Source: Akkermansia muciniphila (lineage in GTDB: Bacteria; Verrucomicrobiota; Verrucomicrobiia; Verrucomicrobiales; Akkermansiaceae). Taken from it: a stretch of 8,325 bases of DNA. The stretch is from assembly GCA_945870545.1 (NCBI GenBank), contig CAMBTF010000059.1:1-8325 (forward strand), read 5' to 3'. This document shows, piece by piece, positions 1 through 6,787 of the stretch. The position numbers and the translations under genes were made by a program. The notes beneath the pieces are model-generated. The model was not told the DNA's origin. It worked only from the letters and a program-made list of their open reading frames with translations, and ran no database searches. Each line of letters opens with the position of its first letter. The stretch's first letter is position 1.

Positions 1-1
1 C

Positions 2-76
2 CAACGTGTGGAGCAGGGACTGCCCGGCTGCCACAACAGCGATTGGCTGGAGGCAGAGCGCTCCCTTGCGGATTGA
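2..76 (+). CDS. C-terminal end of a small DUF2934-like protein (5' truncated by window edge)
   Basis: The window opens inside a reading frame that ends at TGA 74-76 and encodes 24 residues, RVEQGLPGCHNSDWLEAERS plus a short tail, preceded by Q. The pattern of a W/V-E-x-G-x-P stretch, a spacer, then D-W-L-x-A-E-R-x-L matches the end of the DUF2934 family. These are small proteins of unknown function with a helix-loop-helix ending in a W-x-x-A-E signature. The other two frames here are also open but give arginine- and proline-rich sequence with no recognisable pattern. The start and most of the protein lie to the left of the window. Only the C-terminal motif supports the family call. No convincing terminator follows it. 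Confidence 0.55.
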   Translation, partial: QRVEQGLPGCHNSDWLEAERSLAD

Positions 77-136
77 TCCAGTTACACTTTTCCGGTTTCC
101 CGACCGTAAAAATCCGCAGGGCGGCGAATTTAGCGG

Positions 137-164
137 TTGTCAAACTAGGGGGAAAACATATAGT
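137..164 (+). promoter_or_regulatory. Putative sigma70-type promoter for the PIN-PhoH gene
   Basis: TTGTCA (137-142) and TATAGT (159-164) each match the housekeeping -35 and -10 consensus at 5 of 6 positions, with a 16-bp spacer containing an A-rich run. Transcription would start near 171 and give a leader of about 124 nt before the preferred ATG at 295. The leader is rich in pyrimidines and contains a small perfect hairpin (GGATC 220-224, GATCC 231-235, 6-nt loop). This is a pattern match only; the sigma factor preference of this organism is unknown. Confidence 0.45.
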
Positions 165-294
165 TCAGGTATCTTGATTAAGTGTGCTTTCAGTAGGCCA
201 GCCTTTGCGGGCCCTGCACGGATCCTTTCCGATCCAGCCCACCCCTCCCCCGGTGCGGCGGCCTCCCCCGCATTCCTTTCCTGCGTCCAATCCC

Positions 295-1833
295 ATGAAC
301 CCCAAACCCGTGAACCCCGCCATAGAGGTTATGCAACCCGCCCTTTTCGAAGAATCACCCGCCATCGCCCTTCCCAAAAGAACCCGCCGCACGGCCGCCC
401 AAGCCATCGAGGAATTCGGCCTCAAAGCCCCGTCGAAGCACGGGAAAAACTACGTCCTGGATACGAACGTCCTGCTCCATGACCCGGCCTGCCTTGAGCG
501 CTTTAAGGAAAACCATCTCTGCATCCTCGTCGATGTCCTCGCCGAACTCGACAAGTTCAAGAGCGAGCAGACCGAGCGCGGAGCCAACGCCCGCCGGGTT
601 CACCGCCGCCTGACAGATATCTTCGGAAACTCGGAAATGGTGACGCGCGGCGTGCCCACCGAGGGCGGCGGCACGATCCGCCTCGTGATTTACGATCCCG
701 ATGCCTGCCCGGACAATTCCGACCAGCTCAAGCAGTTTTACCGTATCTTCCCGGACCGCGAGCGCGTCGATCACCGCATCCTCGCCGCCTGTTTCCTGCT
801 CCGGCAATACAACCCGGACGGTCAGGTCGCGCTTGTCACGAAAGATATCAACCTCCAGCTCAAGGCCCGCGCGGTCAGCATCGAGTGCCAGGACTACCTC
901 AACGACAAGGTCGATGCCCGCGAGGTCTCGAACTATGAGGTGCGCCGCGTCGAGGTGGATTCCGCGGAGCTGCACCGCTTCGCCAGCAGCGGCGAGCTCG
1001 ATATCGAGGAGCAGCGCCGCCTCGGGGTCGCGATCAACGAATACGTCCTGCTTGCCTGCGGGGAAAAACAGACCATCCCCGCGCGCCTGCATTTCAGCGG
1101 AAACTTCGTAAGGCTCAACATCCCGGAGGTTCTGAAAATCCCCGACGGCCAATCGCTCAAGCCGCTCAACCTAGGCCAGCGCTGCCTGATCGACGCATTG
1201 CTCAACCCCGACATTTCCCTCGTCACCTGCTACGGCCACGCGGGAACCGGCAAGACGCTCGTCGCTGTAGCCGCCGGTTTGCATGAGATGTTCAACCGGA
1301 AATACAACGGCATCACCGTCAGCCGCCCCGTCGTTTCCATGGGCGATCAGCTCGGTTTCCTGCCCGGCTCGCTCGATGAGAAAATGCGCCCCTGGCTGCA
1401 GCCCATCCACGACGCGCTCGATCTCCTGATGCGCCCGAACGTCCCGCTCGGGCCGAAGCGCAAGCAAGCAAAGCCGGGGGATTCCGTGGCCGCCAAGAAG
1501 CCTTATGAAGTGCTCATGGAGCAGGGCATTTTGGAAATCGAGGCGCTCTGCTACATCCGCGGGCGCTCGATTCCGAACCGTTTCTTCATCCTCGACGAGG
1601 CGCAGCAGCTCACCCCGCAGGAGGCGAAAACCATCGTCACCCGCATGTCGCGGGACTCGAAGCTCGTCCTCGTCGGCGATCCCGCGCAGATCGACAACCC
1701 CTACGTGGACAGCCGCAGCAACGGCCTCGTTTACACCCGCAACCGCCTCAAAGGCCAGCCTTTCGTAGCCCACGTCGCCCTCAACCGCGGCGAGCGCTCC
1801 GAACTCGCCGAAGCGGGCGCGCAGCTGATGTAG
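295..1833 (+). CDS. PIN domain-PhoH ATPase fusion protein (PhoH2/YlaK type)
   Basis: This 512-residue cytoplasmic protein joins an N-terminal PIN ribonuclease domain to a C-terminal PhoH P-loop NTPase. The PIN domain spans about 52-190. It begins with V-L-D-T-N-V-L-L at 54-61, where D56 would be a metal ligand, and further acidic residues lie in R-V-D-H-R and V-T-K-D-I-N. The PhoH domain spans about 290-510. Walker A is GHAGTGKT at 314-321, Walker B is ILDEAQ at 432-437, and V-G-D-P-A-Q at 460-465 is the usual PhoH motif. Mycobacterial PhoH2, with the same order, is an RNA helicase and ribonuclease, so RNA unwinding and cleavage is the likely role. ATG 295 is preferred; GTG 184 adds 37 proline-rich residues without family character, and ATG 331 (M13) is also possible. 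None has a well-placed ribosome binding site. The family assignment is firm, the exact start is not. Confidence 0.93.
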   Translation: MNPKPVNPAIEVMQPALFEESPAIALPKRTRRTAAQAIEEFGLKAPSKHGKNYVLDTNVLLHDPACLERFKENHLCILVDVLAELDKFKSEQTERGANARRVHRRLTDIFGNSEMVTRGVPTEGGGTIRLVIYDPDACPDNSDQLKQFYRIFPDRERVDHRILAACFLLRQYNPDGQVALVTKDINLQLKARAVSIECQDYLNDKVDAREVSNYEVRRVEVDSAELHRFASSGELDIEEQRRLGVAINEYVLLACGEKQTIPARLHFSGNFVRLNIPEVLKIPDGQSLKPLNLGQRCLIDALLNPDISLVTCYGHAGTGKTLVAVAAGLHEMFNRKYNGITVSRPVVSMGDQLGFLPGSLDEKMRPWLQPIHDALDLLMRPNVPLGPKRKQAKPGDSVAAKKPYEVLMEQGILEIEALCYIRGRSIPNRFFILDEAQQLTPQEAKTIVTRMSRDSKLVLVGDPAQIDNPYVDSRSNGLVYTRNRLKGQPFVAHVALNRGERSELAEAGAQLM

Positions 1834-1887
1834 TCGGTCATATCAAGGGTTGTCGAAAAGCGTGCAGTTGGCTACAAGCTCCGGCGA

Positions 1888-3267
1888 ATGAATTACCCGA
1901 CAAGATTTCAGCAAAAAACCCTGTGGAGCGCCGTTACCGGCGTGGCCATGCTGGTGCTGGGTTCGCTGCTGGTCGGGCTGGTATGGCTGGTTGGCCAGAT
2001 CTTCGGTTTCCTGCAGCCCGTCCTGATCCCGCTGATCGTCGCGGGGATCATCGCGTATCTTTTGGATCCGGTGGTGCGTTTGTTGGAAAAACGGGGACTA
2101 AGCCGTCTCTGGGCGGTTGTCACCGTGTTCCTGGCGACGCTGGCTGCCGTCACGCTGATGGTGGCGGCGGTGCTTCCCGCGATCCAAGGGGGCAGGACTT
2201 TCTTGCGAGAAGTCTTCGCCCAAGCTGCGGTGCCCGTTAAGGCCGATGCGGCAGAAAGCGCGGTGGAGGAGACCGTGGCAGAACCTATCGAAACGGAGCT
2301 TGAAGCTGAGGGTGAAACCGCAGAGCCGGACAAGCCCTTGCTGAAACTCAATGAGGAACCGGATCTCTCCCCGGCGCTGGCACGCTCGCTTCACGATCTG
2401 AGGGAGAAATACAAGGACGGGCCGATCGGCTGGCTGCTAACGGAAACAACCGACGGCGGGGAGCCAATCGCCTTCGCCAACGGCCCCCCGCCGCCTGAAT
2501 CCTTGGAATTCTTCTGGCGAACCCGCGCGGGACGCACGCTTTTCGAATACAAGGGCGAGATCTTGGAGACAGGGAAACGCTGGCTATCGGTCGGTTCCTC
2601 GAAAATCTTCGGGTTCCTAGGACTGGTTCTGGGCATGATCATGGTGCCCGTTTACCTGTTCTTTTTCCTTAAAGATTCTGCCTCAATCCGCGACCACTGG
2701 CACGAATACATGCCGCTGCGAGCCTCATACTTCAAGACCGAGCTAGTCTCCACACTCCAGGAAATCAACGGCTACCTCATCTCCTTCTTCCGCGGTCAGG
2801 TGCTGGTGGCCGTGATCGACGGTATCCTCGTGGGCATCGCGCTGTTTTTCTTCGACCTGCCCTACGCGCTTCTGATCGGGGTCTTCATGGCCATCCTCGG
2901 CATCATCCCCTACATCGGGAACATTCTCTGCCTGATACCCGCTTGCATCATCGCCTATCTCCACGCGCAGTCGGCGGAAGTCCCCTTTGGCCTGGAGCCA
3001 TGGCCTTACGTGGGCTTTGTGGTGCTGATTTTCGCCGGCGTCCAGCAGATCAACTCGCTTGTGACCGCCCCGAAAATCGTCGGTGATTCCGTGGGCCTGC
3101 ACCCGCTGACCGTGATTTTCTCGATGCTGTTCTGGTCGCTGGTGCTCGGTGGATTCGTGGGAGCCTTGCTCGCTGTCCCGCTCACCGCCGCCGTAAAGGT
3201 CATTTTCCGTCGGTATTTCTGGGAAAGGACGCTGCGTGAGCCGGACATCCCCGGATGCGCGGGCTGA
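1888..3267 (+). CDS. AI-2E/PerM-family (UPF0118) membrane transporter
   Basis: This 459-residue polytopic inner-membrane protein belongs to the AI-2E exporter/PerM family, whose members have been linked to autoinducer-2 export, Na+/H+ antiport or are uncharacterised. Membrane spans are visible at about 14-36, 42-60, 74-96 and 241-263, followed by several in the region 300-440. Family hallmarks are the F-F-R-G-Q stretch (R302, G303, Q304), I-P-Y-I-G at 340-344, and the late P-K-I-V-G-D-S-V-G-L-H-P segment before the last spans. The loop between spans 3 and 4 (about 97-240) is long, and at about 119-148 is rich in glutamate and alanine, which is unusual. It starts 54 nt after the PhoH stop, so the two could share a transcript. 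The start ATG at 1888 puts a short polar N-terminus before span 1; no Shine-Dalgarno sequence is seen. The substrate cannot be told from the sequence. Confidence 0.9.
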   Translation: MNYPTRFQQKTLWSAVTGVAMLVLGSLLVGLVWLVGQIFGFLQPVLIPLIVAGIIAYLLDPVVRLLEKRGLSRLWAVVTVFLATLAAVTLMVAAVLPAIQGGRTFLREVFAQAAVPVKADAAESAVEETVAEPIETELEAEGETAEPDKPLLKLNEEPDLSPALARSLHDLREKYKDGPIGWLLTETTDGGEPIAFANGPPPPESLEFFWRTRAGRTLFEYKGEILETGKRWLSVGSSKIFGFLGLVLGMIMVPVYLFFFLKDSASIRDHWHEYMPLRASYFKTELVSTLQEINGYLISFFRGQVLVAVIDGILVGIALFFFDLPYALLIGVFMAILGIIPYIGNILCLIPACIIAYLHAQSAEVPFGLEPWPYVGFVVLIFAGVQQINSLVTAPKIVGDSVGLHPLTVIFSMLFWSLVLGGFVGALLAVPLTAAVKVIFRRYFWERTLREPDIPGCAG

Positions 3268-3328
3268 GGCGATTTTTCGGATGATTTGGGGAAAGACATG
3301 CCCCGCCGGAGGTGTTACATAGTTCCCA

Positions 3329-3994
3329 ATGTCCGATGAAAAAGTGAAGAAACCCAAGGAAGAGGATGCCGTGATCCTCCAGGCCTACGCGAAGACACGC
3401 AAGAGCCTGATCGCGCGGCTCGACAACTGGGAGGATCAGAAAACTTGGGACGAGTTTTACCAAACCTACTGGCGGCTGATCTATGCCGTGGCCATCAAGG
3501 CCGGGCTGCGCCCCGAGGAGGCTTTCGACTGCGTGCAGGAAACGATCCTCTCCATCGCCAAGCAGAGCAAAAAGAAGCTTTATGATCCCGAGCAGGGCTC
3601 CTTCAAGACCTGGCTGATGAACATGACCCGCTGGCGCATCAATGACCAGTTCCGCAAGCGCAAGAAGGACACCGCGATGATCGGCGGGGAATGGGACGAC
3701 GAGCGCAAGACCGCCGTGATCGACCGCATCGAGGATCCCAACGGCGATGTCCTCTCGCGCCTCTGGGACGTGGAGTGGAAAAAGAACGTCGCCGACGCCG
3801 CGCTCGCCCGCGTCAAGGCGCAGGTTTCCCCCAAGCAATACCAGATCTTCGACTTCTACGTGATCCGCCAGTGGGACCCGCAAAAGGTGCAGCAAAAGCT
3901 CAACGTAAGCATGGCGCAAGTCTATCTAGCAAAGCACCGCGTCGGCGCCGTGCTGAAAAAGGAACTGGCGAAACTGGAGGACGAGATGGAATGA
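3329..3994 (+). CDS. ECF-type RNA polymerase sigma factor linked to a Ser/Thr kinase
   Basis: This 221-residue protein has the two-domain layout of extracytoplasmic-function sigma factors. Region 2 lies at about 40-113: F-Y-Q-T-Y-W near 43-48, D-C-V-Q-E-T at 67-72 (the D-x-x-Q-E signature), and G-S-F-K-T-W-L at 90-96, followed by a basic stretch to about 113 that would melt and read the -10. Region 4 lies at about 165-214 and ends in the helix-turn-helix L-N-V-S-M-A-Q-V-Y-L-A-K-H-R-V. The highly charged 30-residue N-terminus is not part of the core. No anti-sigma gene is adjacent; the next gene encodes a membrane kinase, as in the kinase-associated ECF groups reported from Planctomycetes. I infer control by that kinase. 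GGAGGTG at 3308-3314 is too far from the ATG (about 14-15 nt) to be an ideal ribosome binding site. Target promoters are unknown. Confidence 0.87.
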   Translation: MSDEKVKKPKEEDAVILQAYAKTRKSLIARLDNWEDQKTWDEFYQTYWRLIYAVAIKAGLRPEEAFDCVQETILSIAKQSKKKLYDPEQGSFKTWLMNMTRWRINDQFRKRKKDTAMIGGEWDDERKTAVIDRIEDPNGDVLSRLWDVEWKKNVADAALARVKAQVSPKQYQIFDFYVIRQWDPQKVQQKLNVSMAQVYLAKHRVGAVLKKELAKLEDEME

Positions 3995-3996
3995 AA

Positions 3997-4114
3997 CTTC
4001 AAATTTCAAGTTTCAAAACTCAAGGAAGATGGCGTTGCCAAAAAAGATTCCGAAACGACCCACAAATCCTTTTCTAAGGCTCTTCCTTGAGAGTTGAATT
4101 TTGAGTTTTGAATT
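3997..4114. repeat. Long imperfect inverted repeat made of 7-bp tandem units
   Basis: The gap between the sigma factor and kinase genes is almost wholly one inverted repeat. Left arm 3997-4029 and right arm 4081-4113 pair at 26 of 33 positions by hand, including an uninterrupted 11-bp core (CTCAAGGAAGA, 4019-4029, against 4081-4091). A second inner pairing joins 4041-4049 with 4065-4073 (8 of 9). Each arm is a heptamer series: TTCAAAT, TTCAAGT, TTCAAAA, CTCAAGG at 3998-4025, and CCTTGAG, then TTGAATT, TTGAGTT, TTGAATT at 4085-4114. It is AT-rich against GC-rich flanks. It has the look of a dispersed intergenic element, and the RNA could fold between two co-transcribed genes and bring the hairpin up to the kinase ATG. 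No run of T follows it as in a classic terminator. Confidence 0.75.
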
Positions 4115-4116
4115 TT

Positions 4117-6699
4117 ATGCCCGCTCCGAAACGCACGCACCCGAACATCCCGGACCACGACGTCCTGCGCAAGATCGGCGGCGGCGCGTATGGCGAGGTC
4201 TGGATGGCGCGCGGCGTGACAGGCGCGATGCGTGCTGTGAAAGTGGTCTGGCGCGAGGACTTCGATGACGAGCGCACCTTTGAGCGGGAGTTTGAGGGCA
4301 TCCTGAAATACGAGCCGATTTCCCGCGACCATCCCGCGCTGGTGAACATCCTCCACGTCGGCCGCAGCCCGGACGGCATCTCTTTCTACTACTACGTGAT
4401 GGAGCTCGGCGATGACGTCGCCACCGGCCAGGAAATCAACCCGATCGAATACGAGGCGCGCACGTTGCGGCCCGACGGCAAATCCGGCGTCCGCCTGGAA
4501 ACGGGCTTGTGCATTGATGTCGGCTTGCGGCTCGCGGAAGCGCTCGATCACCTCCACTCCATCGGCCTCGCCCACCGCGATGTGAAGCCGTCGAACGTAA
4601 TTTTCATCAACGGCAAGGCGAAGCTCGCCGACATCGGGCTGGTCGCCGCGCGGGATCAGCGGACATTCGTCGGCACCGAGGGTTTCGTCCCGCCGGAGGG
4701 TCCCGGCTCGGCGCAGGCGGATGTGTATTCGCTGGGCAAAGTGCTTTATGAGATCGCCACGGGGAAAGACCGGCTGGATTTCCCGGAGCTGCCCGACGAG
4801 TTGCCGAGCGGCCTCGAGCGGAAGCGCTGGCTGGAGCTGAACCGCATCATCTGCGAGGTCTGCGAGCCCCGCATCAGCAAGCGCAAGATCTCCAGCGCCA
4901 CCGAACTCGCCGCCGCCCTCGGGCACATCCAGCGGGGTAAGCGCCGCCGCCACCACGGCCTTCCCATCTGGGGCACCACGCTGGTTTTGCTGGGCTTCGC
5001 GGGGTGGGCCTCGTTCGAGGCGCTCAAGGACAGCTCCGTTTTCCCGTGGCAGGGAAATCCAACCCAGCCCACGGCAAACATCCGATACGGATTACTGCGC
5101 GTCGCCATCATACCGGAAGGCGCCGAAGTTTTCAAAGACGACGGCACTCCGGTAGGCATCACGCCCACCGAAACCCTCCGCCTCAAGGTGGGAAGCGAAG
5201 TCAAATACATCGTCCGCAAAAAAGGCTACCGCCCTCTGACGGTGACCGCCGTGGTCACGCCGGAATCGGCAAAGGATCCGATGATCATTTCCGGCGAACT
5301 CCCCAATTACTCGCCACCCGCCGATGGTGAGAAATGGGAGGATCATCTAGGCATCACCTACCTGCCGCAAGGGGACGGCCATATCAGCTCCGGATACGTC
5401 AACAAGCGGGTTTGGATGGATTTCCTGAATTCATCGAAGCGGTCGCCCAGCGGCGTGGAGTTTATCACCGTTTCCGAAAACGGCAGGCCGTCTGAGATCG
5501 TCCTCGCTTCCCAGCCGGAAATCATCGCGTTCTGCGATTGGGTGCGTGTAGGCGGCATCCTCGAGGGTTTCCTCACCCAGGATCACGAGGTGGCTGCCGA
5601 TATCGACCGGTCATTCGACACCTCGCAGCTCAGCGAAAGGGCGCGCCGCGAAAAGCTCCTGCCACTGCGCATCCTCGTCCGCGAATACTCCTACGGCGGC
5701 ATCCAGATCGTCAGCGAACCCACGGGCGCTGAAGTGTATATGAACGGGGTCGCGGTCGGCTCTACGGCCGCCCCTCCCCTACTCATCCCCAAGGTGAAGC
5801 CTGGTGCGGTGGAGCTGCAGCTCGTATTGGAGGGCTACAAGCCGCTCACCCTCAGAGCCAGCGTCAAGGCCGGTGAAAACCTGCCGCTGCGTGCCCTGTT
5901 AAAGAAAAGCGAAGGGGTGGTCTTCGGGAAACCTTGGCGGAACGGGATGAAAATGAAATTCGAGCCCGTCTCACAGGATCTCATGGCCGCCACCTGGGAA
6001 ACGAGAGTCAGGGATTACCAGCTTTTCCTCAACGATACAAAACGCGAGCCACCTCCGGTCCCTGATTTTCCCCAAGACCCGGATCATCCGGTCGTGAACG
6101 TCTCGCGTGAGGATGCCATCGCTTTCTGCGAGTGGCTGACGCGGCGGGAATTTGATCAGGAACGCATCGCCCAAACCCACCGCTACCGCCTGCCGACAGA
6201 TCAGGAATGGAGCATCATGGCAGGCCTGGACAACGAGGAGGGTGACAGTCCCGGGCAGCGGGATGCCAACAAGCAAACGATCTACGCATGGGGCGCGAAA
6301 TGGCCTCCTCCCAACGCGGTCGGAAATTACGCGGATAACACCGCCGCCACGCTGCCCGGCATCGCCTCCGAGCGCGTCATACCGGACTATGACGACGGCT
6401 TCCCTTACACCGCTCCTGTGGGTTCTTTCCAGCCCAACAAATTCGGCCTTTTCGACATCAGCGGCAACATCCAGGAATGGGTCCAGGATGATATCTCTTC
6501 CACGGCCAGCAGCCCCCTTGGCGTCGTCCGCGGCGCTGGCTGGAACAATTTCATCAGGGAAAACCTCCTCCTCGGCTGGCGAAACCCGGTGCGTCCCACC
6601 TTGCGCAGTTCTTTCTACGGTTTCCGCATCGTCCTTTCCCGGGGCGATCCGGCGGCGGAGACCAAGGATGATGGCGATGCCGCCACACCGGAAGGATAG
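4117..6699 (+). CDS. Transmembrane Ser/Thr protein kinase with PEGA and FGE-sulfatase-like extracytoplasmic domains
   Basis: This 860-residue membrane receptor-like kinase starts with a Hanks-type catalytic domain at about 12-275. The glycine loop is GGGAYG at 21-26, the ATP lysine is K42, the catalytic loop is H153-R154-D155 with K157 and N160, D172-I-G stands where D-F-G is usual, P-P-E closes the activation segment, and D202 is conserved. A basic stretch (R-G-K-R-R-R-H-H) precedes one membrane span at about 283-303, so the kinase is cytoplasmic. Outside lie PEGA domain 1 (about 326-385), a segment like the N-terminal half of an FGE domain (about 405-480), PEGA domain 2 (about 527-596) and a fuller FGE-like domain (about 605-840) with RLPTDQEW at 691-698, GNIQEW at 783-788, R-G-A-G-W at 805-809 and G-F-R at 835-837. 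That last domain has a single cysteine (C671), so it is not a working formylglycine enzyme. ATG 4117 is preferred; TTG 4108 lies in the repeat. Confidence 0.92.
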   Translation: MPAPKRTHPNIPDHDVLRKIGGGAYGEVWMARGVTGAMRAVKVVWREDFDDERTFEREFEGILKYEPISRDHPALVNILHVGRSPDGISFYYYVMELGDDVATGQEINPIEYEARTLRPDGKSGVRLETGLCIDVGLRLAEALDHLHSIGLAHRDVKPSNVIFINGKAKLADIGLVAARDQRTFVGTEGFVPPEGPGSAQADVYSLGKVLYEIATGKDRLDFPELPDELPSGLERKRWLELNRIICEVCEPRISKRKISSATELAAALGHIQRGKRRRHHGLPIWGTTLVLLGFAGWASFEALKDSSVFPWQGNPTQPTANIRYGLLRVAIIPEGAEVFKDDGTPVGITPTETLRLKVGSEVKYIVRKKGYRPLTVTAVVTPESAKDPMIISGELPNYSPPADGEKWEDHLGITYLPQGDGHISSGYVNKRVWMDFLNSSKRSPSGVEFITVSENGRPSEIVLASQPEIIAFCDWVRVGGILEGFLTQDHEVAADIDRSFDTSQLSERARREKLLPLRILVREYSYGGIQIVSEPTGAEVYMNGVAVGSTAAPPLLIPKVKPGAVELQLVLEGYKPLTLRASVKAGENLPLRALLKKSEGVVFGKPWRNGMKMKFEPVSQDLMAATWETRVRDYQLFLNDTKREPPPVPDFPQDPDHPVVNVSREDAIAFCEWLTRREFDQERIAQTHRYRLPTDQEWSIMAGLDNEEGDSPGQRDANKQTIYAWGAKWPPPNAVGNYADNTAATLPGIASERVIPDYDDGFPYTAPVGSFQPNKFGLFDISGNIQEWVQDDISSTASSPLGVVRGAGWNNFIRENLLLGWRNPVRPTLRSSFYGFRIVLSRGDPAAETKDDGDAATPEG

Positions 6700-6731
6700 C
6701 TTGTCAGATTTTTTTCCCATTTCGGAAAATT

Positions 6732-6755
6732 CGCGTTCATTCGCTCGCCAACGCG
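6732..6755. promoter_or_regulatory. Perfect 6-bp inverted repeat upstream of the OsmC gene, possible operator
   Basis: CGCGTT (6732-6737) and AACGCG (6750-6755) are exact inverted copies separated by 12 bp, in the 88-bp gap before the OsmC start. A weak promoter-like pair, TTGTCA at 6701-6706 and GAAAAT at 6725-6730 (18-bp spacer), would start transcription within the repeat, where a repressor could act. Short inverted repeats of this size arise by chance in GC-rich DNA, so the role is speculative. Confidence 0.2.
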
Positions 6756-6787
6756 CCTAGAACTCCGCCGCAAACAAACACACCATC

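Noticed and set aside
88..111. Imperfect inverted repeat (TTTT-C-CGGT, 6-nt loop, ACCG-T-AAAA) after the DUF2934 fragment
   Set aside because: Only 4 bp of GC-containing stem, and the T and A tracts are on the wrong sides for an intrinsic terminator on either strand.
6..482. Open + strand frame of 158 residues at the left edge
   Set aside because: Arginine- and proline-rich with no family pattern, and it overlaps the well-supported PIN-PhoH start in another frame.
355..1152. Long minus-strand frame of 265 residues opposite the PIN-PhoH gene
   Set aside because: Antisense shadow of a GC-rich gene; composition follows the complementary codon pattern and no motif is visible.
3288..3304. GGGG/CCCC hairpin before the sigma factor gene
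   Set aside because: Four base pairs with a 9-nt loop, no T tract; expected by chance in GC-rich DNA.
4108..4116. TTG as start of the kinase gene
   Set aside because: It lies inside the heptamer repeat and adds only three residues; ATG 4117 directly precedes the kinase domain.
6709..6715. Run of seven T after the kinase stop, considered as a terminator
   Set aside because: No stable hairpin directly precedes the run.
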